Origin: Burkholderiales bacterium
GTDB lineage: Bacteria; Pseudomonadota; Gammaproteobacteria; Burkholderiales; Burkholderiaceae_F
DNA length: 64,000 nucleotides
Assembly: GCA_016716275.1 (NCBI GenBank)
Contig: JADJWR010000001.1
Location: 62,001-126,000 of the forward strand
Direction of reading: 5' to 3'
Shown here piece by piece: positions 56,753-64,000 of the stretch. Made by a program: the position numbers and the translations under genes. Below the pieces are notes generated by a model that saw nothing but the letters and a program-made list of their open reading frames with translations, had not been told where the DNA came from and did not search any database. Each line of letters begins with the position of its first letter. The stretch's first letter is position 1.

Positions 56753-58187
56753 GTTCTTCATCAACGGCCAGAAGGTGGCCGCCGAGAAGGGCCAGACGGT
56801 GATGCAGGCGGCGCTGGCCGCCGGCTTCTACATCCCCTACTTCTGCTGGCACCCGCACCTGTCGGTGGCCGGCAACTGCCGCGTCTGCGTGGTCGAGGTC
56901 GAGGGCGAGGGCGGCGGCAGCTCCTGGACCGACATCGCCTGCAACATGCCGGTCTCCGAGGGCATGCGCGTGCTGACCGACTCGGAGACGGTGCGCGAGC
57001 AGCGCAGGCAGATCCTGCAGTTCATCCTGCTGAACCACCCGGTCGACTGCGGCATCTGCGACAAGGCCGGCGAGTGCATGCTGCAGGACCATCACTACAC
57101 CTACAACGGCGAGCCGTCGATCTCGACGGTGCCGAAGGTCAGGGCGACCAAGTACCACCCGCTGTCCGAGCGCATCGTGCTCGACAACGAGCGCTGCATC
57201 GTCTGCTCGCGCTGCGTGCGCTTCACCCGTGAGGTCTCGAAGTCGCACGGCCTGGCGATCCAGCACCGCGGCGACCACTCGCTGGTGCGCGCCGCCGAGG
57301 ACGGTGCCTTCGAGGCCGACCCGTACTCGGACAACGTGGTCGACATCTGCCCGGTCGGCGCGCTGCTTTCGAGAAGCTTCCTGCACAAGGCGCGCGTCTG
57401 GTACCTGCAGGCCACCCCGTCGGTGTGCCCGGGTTGCGCGCGCGGCTGCACGGTGAACCTCTGGCACCGCAAGCGCGACTGGCAGCTGAACCGCCTCGAT
57501 CCGGGGCAGAACACCGAGATCGCCCGCGTCACGCCGCTCGCGAACCCGGCGGTCAACGGGCCGTGGATCTGCAACAAGGGGCGCGACCTGGCGCGGATCT
57601 TCGAGCGGCCGCGCGCCGGCGAGCCGCTGCTCAAAAGCCGGCCGGTGACGCTGCTGCAGGCGACGAGCGCCGCGCGGGGCCTGATCGCCGAGTCGGCCAG
57701 GCCGGTGGCGCTGGTGTCGAACTGGGGCTCGAACGAGGAACTGGCGGCCTTCAAGCGCGCCCTGGGCAGCCGCTTCACCTGCTTCGTCAAGCGCGACCAC
57801 CTGCCAGCGGCCGACGAGCCGGTCGAGGACGACCTGCTGATCCGCGCCGACAAGAACCCGAACAGCGCCACCGCGCACGAGCTGTTCGGCGAGGCGCCGA
57901 TCGCCTTCCCCGACCGTACCGACCTGGTGCTGGTGTGGGGCGAGGGCGTCGACTTCGCCAGCCTGCCGCGCGGCGCCAGGGTGATCCTGCTCGGCAGCTA
58001 CCTGGCGCCGGAGAACGGCCACGCCGACGTGTTCGTGCCGATCAGCATCCAGACCGAACGGGCCGGCCACTACACCAACTTCGCCGGGGTTGCGAGCAGG
58101 TTCGAGCGCTGCTTCGCCAAGCAGCCGGGAATCGCCGACGCCGAGGAGTTCTTCGGGCAGCTGGCGGTGACCGCGGGGGCAACATGA
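56745..58187 (+). CDS. nuoG: NADH-quinone oxidoreductase subunit G, short form
   Basis: A 480-residue subunit, against about 770-900 in most NuoG proteins. The N-terminal electron-wire part is complete: [2Fe-2S] N1b with Cys34, Cys45, Cys48 and Cys66, N5 HPVDCGICDKAGEC, N4 CIVCSRCVRF with a later CPVGAL, and an N7-type CPGCARGC with a downstream CNKGRD. The molybdopterin-like part is reduced to about 230 residues, ending in NGHADVFVPISIQTERAGHYTNFAG, a segment normally found far along that domain. No frameshift is visible, so this looks like a genuine short form. It overlaps nuoF by eight bases and the following small ORF by four. Confidence 0.92.
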
Positions 58188-58261
58188 GCACCGCGCGGCC
58201 GCCCGAAGGTGCTCAGCTCCCCCTCGGGGGGACAGCCCGAAGGGCGAAGGGGGCAACATGA
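58175..58261 (+). repeat. 74-bp insertion with 13-bp direct repeats at the nuoG/nuoH junction
   Basis: GGGGGCAACATGA occurs at 58175-58187 and again at 58249-58261, exactly 74 bp apart. The first copy contains the nuoG stop and the second the nuoH start. Between them are two small hairpins (CCCCC-TC-GGGGG and GCCC-GAA-GGGC). The insert also creates a 25-codon ORF (58184-58261) overlapping both neighbours by ATGA. The simplest reading is an inserted or duplicated element at an original four-base nuoG/nuoH overlap. Confidence 0.7.
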
Positions 58262-59394
58262 TCCAGGACCTGGTCGTCTACGTGGTGTTCATCACCTACG
58301 CGATCAGCGTGCTGATGGGCTTCGGCACCATCCTCACCTGGGTCGAGCGCAAGCAGGCGGCGGTGATGTCCGACCGCATCGGCGCCAACCGCGCCTACAT
58401 CCGCATCCCGTTCACCCAGATCAAGCTGGTCTGGTGGGGGCTGTTCCACGGCATGGCCGACGGCCTGAAGCTGCTGCTGAAGGAGGACTTCAAGCCGAAG
58501 ACCTACGACTGGTACGCCTACATGGTGGCGCCGTGGGTGGTGTTCGTGCCGGTGCTGCTGGTGTTCGCCGTGGTGCCGTTCGGCGGCGTGCTGCGGCCGG
58601 GCGACCTCGTCCCGGGGCTGGCCGGCTGGTTCGGCGACCGCGCCTACCCGATGCAGATCGCCAACCTCGATGCCGGCCTGCTGATCGTCTTCGCCTTCGG
58701 CGGCATCACGATCATCGGCGCGATGCTGGCCGGCTGGTCCTCGGCCAACAAGTTCTCGCTGCTCGGCGCGCTGCGCGCCGGCAGCCAGATGATCTCCTAC
58801 GAGCTGATCATGGCGATGACGGTGCTCGGCCTGATCCTGATCTACGGCACCATCGACCTCGACCAGATCGTCCGCTTCCAGTCGGGGGTGGTGCTCGGTT
58901 TCCTGCCCGCCTGGGGGATCGTGCTGCAGCCGTTCGCCGCGACCCTGTTCCTGACCGCGGCGATCGCCGAGAACAAGCGCATCCCGTTCGACCTGCCGGA
59001 GGCCGAGTCGGAGCTGATCGCCGGCTACTTCACCGAATACAGCGGCATGAAGATGGGCCTTTTCATGTTCGCCGAGTTCATCGAGATCGCCATCATCTCG
59101 GCGCTGTTCACCACGCTGTTCCTCGGCGGCTACAACCTGCCGTTCATGACCGACGCCGGCTTCGTCCTGCCCGGCGGCCGCGAGATCGCGATGAGCCACG
59201 GCGCGGTGGTGGCGGTCCAGCTCGTGACCTTCCTCGCCAAGGTGTTCGTGATGTGCAGCTTCCAGATCCTGATCCGCTGGTCGCTGCCGCGCTTCCGCTG
59301 GGACCAGGTGCTGCGCTTCGCGTGGAAGTTCATGTTCCCGCTCGGGCTCGCCAACCTGATCGTCACCGTCCTGTTCGTCTGGGCGCTCGGGTGA
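58258..59394 (+). CDS. nuoH: NADH-quinone oxidoreductase subunit H
   Basis: A 378-residue membrane subunit with about eight helices, the site where quinone enters. Key stretches: WVERKQAAVMSDRIGANRAYIR, GMADGLKLLLKEDFKP, MISYELIMAMTVLGLILIYGT and AAIAENKRIPFDLPEAESELIAGYFTEYSGMKMGLFMFAEF, the last carrying the Glu-rich loop facing the quinone channel. It is somewhat longer than the usual 330-350 because of the loop around residues 110-135. The ATG at 58258 is inside the second 13-bp direct repeat and has AAGGGGG four bases upstream. Confidence 0.95.
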   Translation: MIQDLVVYVVFITYAISVLMGFGTILTWVERKQAAVMSDRIGANRAYIRIPFTQIKLVWWGLFHGMADGLKLLLKEDFKPKTYDWYAYMVAPWVVFVPVLLVFAVVPFGGVLRPGDLVPGLAGWFGDRAYPMQIANLDAGLLIVFAFGGITIIGAMLAGWSSANKFSLLGALRAGSQMISYELIMAMTVLGLILIYGTIDLDQIVRFQSGVVLGFLPAWGIVLQPFAATLFLTAAIAENKRIPFDLPEAESELIAGYFTEYSGMKMGLFMFAEFIEIAIISALFTTLFLGGYNLPFMTDAGFVLPGGREIAMSHGAVVAVQLVTFLAKVFVMCSFQILIRWSLPRFRWDQVLRFAWKFMFPLGLANLIVTVLFVWALG

Positions 59395-59401
59395 GGGACC
59401 G

Positions 59402-59986
59402 ATGAGCAGCCGCAAGCCCTACGTTCGCAAGCAGTACTGGAACGAGCCCACCATGGGCTGGTGGGAGCGCGCCTACCTGCCCGAGATCCTGCGCGGCCTG
59501 GCGATCACCGGCACGGTGTTCCTGCGCAACATGTTCAGGTGGGTGACCGGCCGCAAGGGCGCGCTGACCACCTACTACCCGGAGGAGACGCGCTGGGACT
59601 ACGCCGCCGGCAACCGCGGCAAGCACGTGCTGACGCGGCGGCCCGACGGCAGCCCGCAGTGCATCGCCTGCAACATGTGCGCCACGGTGTGCCCGGCCAA
59701 GGTGATCGAGATCGACGCCGGCTTCGACCCCAACGACGCCGCGCACCCGAAGTTCCCGACCCGCTTCGAGATCGACTACTCGCGCTGCATCTTCTGCGGC
59801 CTGTGCGTCGAGGCCTGCCCGGAGGACGCGATCCGCATGCTCAAGGAGGTGCCCAACCTGCCGAGCCGCGACCGTCGCGCGATGTGGATCGGCCGCGAGG
59901 AACTGCTGAACTGGCAGCCGCGCGCCGACGTCGCCAAGCCCTACCCGCCGCCGCCGGCCGCCGCGCCGGCGAGGAGCCAGCCATGA
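59402..59986 (+). CDS. nuoI: NADH-quinone oxidoreductase subunit I
   Basis: A 194-residue ferredoxin-like subunit carrying clusters N6a and N6b. Motifs: Cys87-x2-Cys-x2-Cys-x3-CP (CIACNMCATVCPAKVIEI) and Cys129-x2-Cys-x2-Cys-x3-CP (CIFCGLCVEACPEDAIRM). An amphipathic N-terminal helix (LPEILRGLAITGTVFLRNMF) docks it on the membrane. The C-terminal 20 residues are Pro/Ala-rich, longer than usual. The stop overlaps the nuoJ start (ATGA). Confidence 0.95.
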   Translation: MSSRKPYVRKQYWNEPTMGWWERAYLPEILRGLAITGTVFLRNMFRWVTGRKGALTTYYPEETRWDYAAGNRGKHVLTRRPDGSPQCIACNMCATVCPAKVIEIDAGFDPNDAAHPKFPTRFEIDYSRCIFCGLCVEACPEDAIRMLKEVPNLPSRDRRAMWIGREELLNWQPRADVAKPYPPPPAAAPARSQP

Positions 59987-60507
59987 TCGACACGCTGCTT
60001 GCCGGCCTCGACGAACTGCTGATGCTCGTCTTCGCCGCCGGCGCGCTCGCCGGCGCGGCGCTGATGATCGTGCTGCGCGAGCCGATGCGGGTGGCCACCG
60101 CGCTGATCTCGACGATGGTGTTCCTCGGCGGCATCTACGGCCTGCTCGGCGTGCACTTCATCGCCGCCTTCCAGGTGCTGATCTACGTCGGCGCCGTGAT
60201 GGTGTTCATGGTCTACGTGATCATGATGCTCGACCCGCGCGACCCGGCGATCCAGAGCCGCTTCTCGGCGATGCTGGTGCCGGCGGTGATCGGCTTCGTG
60301 ATCCTTATCTTCGTGCTGGTCGGCGCGGCGTGGACCGGCGCGCCGGCGGCGCCCGCCGTCGCCCGCGAGACGTTCGGCCTGCAGCAGTTCGCGGTGGCCT
60401 TCCTGCGCGAGTACTGGCTGCACTTCGAGCTGACCTCGGTGCTGCTGGTGGCGGCGATCGTCGCCGCCGTGGCGGTGGTCAAGCTGCACCGGAGGCATCG
60501 TGGATAA
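59983..60507 (+). CDS. nuoJ: NADH-quinone oxidoreductase subunit J
   Basis: A 174-residue membrane subunit with five helices. GAALMIVLREPMRVATALISTMVFLGGIYGLLGVHFIAAFQVLIYVGAVMVFMVYVIMML contains the conserved YVGAVMVLFxFVIMML-type TM3 with the pi-bulge. The ATG at 59983 overlaps the nuoI stop and follows GAGGAG by six bases. It overlaps nuoK by eight bases. Confidence 0.94.
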   Translation: MIDTLLAGLDELLMLVFAAGALAGAALMIVLREPMRVATALISTMVFLGGIYGLLGVHFIAAFQVLIYVGAVMVFMVYVIMMLDPRDPAIQSRFSAMLVPAVIGFVILIFVLVGAAWTGAPAAPAVARETFGLQQFAVAFLREYWLHFELTSVLLVAAIVAAVAVVKLHRRHRG

Positions 60508-60802
60508 GGTCCAGCTGCTGATCGGGCTGTCGATCGTGCTGTTCGCGATCGGCCTGCTCGGCGTGATCGTCCGCCGCAACCTGCTGGTGATGCTGATGTG
60601 CATGGAGCTGATGCTCAACGGCGTCAACCTCAGCCTGGTGACCTTCGCCCACCAGATGGGCGAGGCGGTCGGCGCGGTGCTGGTGTTCCTGATCTTCGTC
60701 GTCGCCACCGCCGAGATCGCGGTGGCGATTCCGATCGTGCTGCTGCTGGTCGAGCGCAAGCATTCGCTCGACCTGGGCGCCTACACCGACCTGAAGGGGT
60801 GA
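60500..60802 (+). CDS. nuoK: NADH-quinone oxidoreductase subunit K
   Basis: A 100-residue membrane subunit with three helices. The two membrane glutamates of the proton path are visible, in MCMELMLNGVNL and VVATAEIAVAIPIVLLL. The GTG at 60500 follows GGAGG by four bases and overlaps the nuoJ end by eight bases. Length matches the family. Confidence 0.95.
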   Translation: MDKVQLLIGLSIVLFAIGLLGVIVRRNLLVMLMCMELMLNGVNLSLVTFAHQMGEAVGAVLVFLIFVVATAEIAVAIPIVLLLVERKHSLDLGAYTDLKG

Positions 60803-60806
60803 CGTG

Positions 60807-62684
60807 ATGGGTGCCCTGACCTGGATCGTCGTCCTGCCGCTCGCCGGCTTCCTGATCAACGGCCTGGCCGGCAACCGCCTCGGCAAGCGGTTCGTCTCGG
60901 TGGTGGGATGCGGCCTGCCGGTCGCCTCGTTCCTGATCGCCGTCGGCAGCGTCGCGGCGCTGCTCGCCGGCGACAGCAGGCCGCTGATCGACACCGCCTT
61001 CACCTGGGCGACCTTCGCCGGCCGGAGCTTCGAGATCGCCTTCTATCTCGACCGCCTGTCGGCGGTGATGGTGCTGATCGTCACCGGTGTGGGCTCGCTG
61101 ATCCACGTCTACTCGACCGGCTACATGCACGACGACGAGAGCTACGCGCGCTTCTTCGCGTACCTGAACCTGTTCCTGTTCTTCATGCTGCTGCTGGTGC
61201 TCGGCCGCTCGATGCTGGTGCTGTTCGTCGGCTGGGAGGGGGTGGGTCTCGCCTCGTATCTGCTGATCGGCTTCTGGTTCGAGGACCCGGAGAAGGCCGC
61301 CGCCGGCAAGAAGGCGTTCATCACCAACCGCGTCGGCGACGCCGGCTTCCTGCTCGGCATGTTCCTGTGCTTCTTCGCCGTGGGCACGCTCGACATGGAC
61401 CGCATCAACGCCGCCTTCGCGACCGGCGTGCCGGCCGGCGTGTCGGCCAGCCTGATCGGCGTGCTGCTGTTCATCGGCGCCACCGGCAAGTCGGCGCAGC
61501 TGCCGCTGCACGTCTGGCTGCCGGATGCGATGGCCGGCCCGACGCCGGTCTCGGCGCTGATCCACGCGGCGACCATGGTGACCGCCGGCGTGTACCTGGT
61601 GGCGCGGATGTCGGGGATCTTCGTGCACGCCGAGTTCGCCTCGCAGCTGGTGGCCACCGTCGGTCTGCTCACCGCCTTCTTCGCGGCGACCGTCGCGCTG
61701 GTGCAGACCGACATCAAGCGGGTGCTGGCGTACTCGACGATCTCGCAGCTCGGCTTCATGTTCCTCGCCGCCGGGGTGGGCGCCTACGGCGTGGCGATCT
61801 TCCACGTCGTCACGCACGCCTTCTTCAAAGCGTGCCTGTTCCTCGGCGCAGGCTCGGTGATCCACGCGATGTCGGGCGAGCAGGACATCCGCAAGATGGG
61901 CGCGCTGGCGAAGAAGATCCCGGTCACCTTCGCCACCTTCGCCGTGTCGACTGCGGCGATCGCCGGCCTGCCGCCGCTGTCGGGCTTCTTCTCGAAGGAC
62001 GAGATCCTGTGGTTCGCCTACGGCAGCAGCTTTGGCGGCACGCCGTGGCTGCTGGTGCTTGCCTCGGCCACCGCGCTGCTCACCGCCTTCTACATGTTCC
62101 GCCTGCTGTGGCTGACCTTCTTCGGCTCGCCGCGGATGGACGAGGAAGTGGCGCACCACATCCACGAGTCGCCGTGGTCGATGACCGGCGTGCTGGTCGT
62201 GCTGGCGCTGCTGGCGGCCTTCGGCGGATTCTTCTCGATCCCGCACTTCCTCGAGCCGGTGCTGCCGCTGCCGGCGATCCGCCCCGAGGCGCAGTCGTTC
62301 CACGGCCCGCTGGTGTGGATCGCCACCGGACTGGGCGTCGGCGGCCTGCTGCTGGCGGCGTACTTCTACGGCAACGATGCCCGGCGCGCCGCCGCCTGGA
62401 AGCCGGGCTTCGAGCCGGTGCACCGGCTGCTGTCCGGCAAGTACTACATCGACGAGCTGTACGCGGCGGTGCTCGGCCGGCCGCTCACCTGGATCTCGGA
62501 GAAGGTGTTCCTGCGCATCGGCGACCGGCTGCTGATCGACGGTTCGCTCGACGGGCTGGCGGCGCTCGCCCAGCGCAGCGCCGGCCGGCTGTCGAAGCTG
62601 CAGACCGGCAACCTGCACCTGTACGCGTTCCTGGTGCTGGCCGGCATCGTCGGCGCGCTGATCTGGAGCTGGCGCAATGGCTGA
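60807..62684 (+). CDS. nuoL: NADH-quinone oxidoreductase subunit L
   Basis: A 625-residue antiporter-like subunit with 14-16 helices and the C-terminal lateral helix that clamps NuoM and NuoN. Proton-path residues lie in FVGWEGVGLASYLLIGFW (Glu), ATGKSAQLPLHVWLPDAMAGPTPVSALIHAATMVTAG (Lys and His), IKRVLAYSTISQLGFMF and FFKACLFLGAGSVIHA. The ATG at 60807 is preferred to a GTG one codon earlier because AAGGGG then lies seven bases upstream. The 3-prime end overlaps nuoM by eight bases. Confidence 0.95.
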   Translation: MGALTWIVVLPLAGFLINGLAGNRLGKRFVSVVGCGLPVASFLIAVGSVAALLAGDSRPLIDTAFTWATFAGRSFEIAFYLDRLSAVMVLIVTGVGSLIHVYSTGYMHDDESYARFFAYLNLFLFFMLLLVLGRSMLVLFVGWEGVGLASYLLIGFWFEDPEKAAAGKKAFITNRVGDAGFLLGMFLCFFAVGTLDMDRINAAFATGVPAGVSASLIGVLLFIGATGKSAQLPLHVWLPDAMAGPTPVSALIHAATMVTAGVYLVARMSGIFVHAEFASQLVATVGLLTAFFAATVALVQTDIKRVLAYSTISQLGFMFLAAGVGAYGVAIFHVVTHAFFKACLFLGAGSVIHAMSGEQDIRKMGALAKKIPVTFATFAVSTAAIAGLPPLSGFFSKDEILWFAYGSSFGGTPWLLVLASATALLTAFYMFRLLWLTFFGSPRMDEEVAHHIHESPWSMTGVLVVLALLAAFGGFFSIPHFLEPVLPLPAIRPEAQSFHGPLVWIATGLGVGGLLLAAYFYGNDARRAAAWKPGFEPVHRLLSGKYYIDELYAAVLGRPLTWISEKVFLRIGDRLLIDGSLDGLAALAQRSAGRLSKLQTGNLHLYAFLVLAGIVGALIWSWRNG

Positions 62685-64000
62685 TGCGGTGCTTCTGAAC
62701 GTCGTCCTGTACCTGCCGCTGCTCGGCATCGCGCTGATCGTCGCGATGCCCGACGGGCAGGACGACCGCATCCGCGCCAACTCGTTCGGCGTGATGCTGG
62801 CGCAGTTCGTCATCACGGCGATCCTGTACCTGCGCTTCGACCCGAACGTCGCCGGGCTGCAGTTCGAGACCCGGCTGCCGTGGATCGCCGACCTCGGCGT
62901 GTACTACCACATCGCGCTGGACGGCTACAACGTGCTGCTGGTGCTGCTCACCGCGTTCCTCGGGCCGCTGGTGGTCGCCGGCGCCTTCAGCGCGATCGGC
63001 AGGGACGTCAAGCTGTTCTATGCGATGGTGTTCTTCATCCAGTTCGCGATGCTCGGCACCTTCGTCGCCCAGGACCTGCTGCTGTTCTACATCTTCTGGG
63101 AAACGATGCTGATCCCGATGTTCCTGATCATCGGCATCTGGGGCGGCGAGCGGCGCATCTACGCGACGCTGAAGTTCGTGCTGTACACGGCGTTCGGCTC
63201 GATCCTGATGCTGGCGGCGCTGATCTACCTGGTGCTGTCGAACTACCAGGACAGCGGCAACCTGTCGTTCGCCTTTGCCGACCTGTTCGGCACCGGGCTG
63301 ACGGTCACCGAGCAAAGCTGGCTGCTGGCCGCCTTCGCGCTGTCGTTCGCCATCAAGGTGCCGATGGTGCCGCTGCACACCTGGCTGCCCGACGCGCACG
63401 TCGAGGCGCCGACCACCGGCAGCGTGATCCTGGCCGGCGTGCTGCTGAAAATGGGCACCTACGGCTTCATCAAGCTCGGCTTTCCGCTGTTCCCGCAGGC
63501 CGCGCAGCTGGCGATGCCGGCGGTGATGGCGCTGGCGGTGGTGAGCATCGTCTACGGCGCCTGCCTGGCACTGGTGCAGACCGACATCAAGAAGATCATC
63601 GCCTACTCGTCGATCAGCCACCTCGGCTACGTGATGCTGGGGCTGGCCAGCCTCGATCTGCTCGGCATCCAGGGCGCGATCATCCAGATGGTCAGCCACG
63701 GCCTGACCGCCGCCGGCCTGTTCCTGATGGTCGGCATGATCTACGAACGCTGCCACACACGCGAGCTGGCGGCCTACGGCGGACTGGCCAAGGCGCTGCC
63801 GGTGTACTCGGTGTTCTTCATGATCCTGACGCTCGCCGCCATCGGCCTGCCGACCACCAGCGGCTTCACCGGCGAGTTCCTGGTGCTGCTCGGCGCCTTC
63901 AACGCCGCCTGGCCGCAGCACCTCGCCGGCGACTCGCTGCCGCTGGCGTGGGCGGTGATCGCGGTGTCGGGCGTGGTGCTCGGCGCGATGTACATGCTGT
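62677..64000 (+). CDS. nuoM: NADH-quinone oxidoreductase subunit M (partial, runs off right edge)
   Basis: About 441 codons of an antiporter-like subunit that is usually about 490-500 residues. Visible landmarks: LLLFYIFWETMLIPMFLIIGIWGG (Glu), KFVLYTAFGSILMLAALIYL, FAIKVPMVPLHTWLPDAHVEAPTTGSVILAGVLLKMGTYGF (Lys) and KKIIAYSSISHLGYVMLGL. The ATG at 62677 lies within the end of nuoL. The missing end and nuoN are expected just beyond the window. Confidence 0.94.
   Translation, partial: MADAVLLNVVLYLPLLGIALIVAMPDGQDDRIRANSFGVMLAQFVITAILYLRFDPNVAGLQFETRLPWIADLGVYYHIALDGYNVLLVLLTAFLGPLVVAGAFSAIGRDVKLFYAMVFFIQFAMLGTFVAQDLLLFYIFWETMLIPMFLIIGIWGGERRIYATLKFVLYTAFGSILMLAALIYLVLSNYQDSGNLSFAFADLFGTGLTVTEQSWLLAAFALSFAIKVPMVPLHTWLPDAHVEAPTTGSVILAGVLLKMGTYGFIKLGFPLFPQAAQLAMPAVMALAVVSIVYGACLALVQTDIKKIIAYSSISHLGYVMLGLASLDLLGIQGAIIQMVSHGLTAAGLFLMVGMIYERCHTRELAAYGGLAKALPVYSVFFMILTLAAIGLPTTSGFTGEFLVLLGAFNAAWPQHLAGDSLPLAWAVIAVSGVVLGAMYML

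Overview
The window is 64 kb of GC-rich, gene-dense chromosomal DNA from a Gram-negative bacterium, most likely a betaproteobacterium of the Rhodocyclales type. That placement is inferred from the nuoA-M order with separate nuoC and nuoD, BamA-, RND- and NodT-type envelope proteins, REP-like palindromes, and anaerobic redox genes beside a full complex I operon. I see no rRNA, tRNA, CRISPR array, prophage or transposase gene.

Layout. 1-4 kb: a DUF1302 outer-membrane protein cut by the left edge, then a DUF3300-DUF2950 envelope pair. 4-9.2 kb: aspartase (aspA), a Dcu C4-dicarboxylate carrier, a DAACS symporter and a periplasmic binding protein, a set for anaerobic aspartate and C4-dicarboxylate use. 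9.4-14 kb: a patatin/BamA-like autotransporter, an exported protein of unknown function and an AraC-type regulator with a two-repeat operator candidate. 14.2-18 kb: a glycine-zipper protein, a DUF3141 (PHA-synthase-like) protein and fabI. Between the last two lie two tiny ORFs that look like the joined ends of deleted phosphotransacetylase and acetate kinase genes. 18-24 kb: DUF3302, HlyD adaptor, NodT outer-membrane factor, PPK2 and SulP. 24-31 kb (minus strand): a GNAT acetyltransferase and a complete RND efflux operon. 31-39 kb: AsmA-like protein, phosphoglucomutase and a GH63-like glucosidase.

39-52 kb is an anaerobic energy region. frdCAB encodes a Wolinella-type di-haem fumarate reductase on the minus strand. 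It diverges from a plus-strand cluster: a fused NfnA-NfnB transhydrogenase, a reverse rubrerythrin, pyruvate:ferredoxin oxidoreductase (nifJ), a dihydroorotate-dehydrogenase-like protein, a YfhL-type ferredoxin and a CBS-domain protein. The shared frd/nfn promoter region holds a perfect FNR box (TTGAT-N4-ATCAA) and a second FNR-like palindrome. Similar boxes precede the CBS gene and nuoA. 52-64 kb is the complex I operon nuoA-M, with nuoM cut by the right edge. Its NADH-dehydrogenase module (nuoEFG) has an unusually short NuoG and is bracketed by two repeat insertions.

Together the genes suggest a facultative anaerobe. It could make reduced ferredoxin from pyruvate, exchange electrons with NADH/NADPH through Nfn, and use fumarate (partly from aspartate) as electron sink. 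In air it would respire through complex I. The least expected features are the pta/ackA deletion scars, the bracketed nuoEFG module, the Nfn fusion and the tiny ORFs coupled at both ends inside operons.
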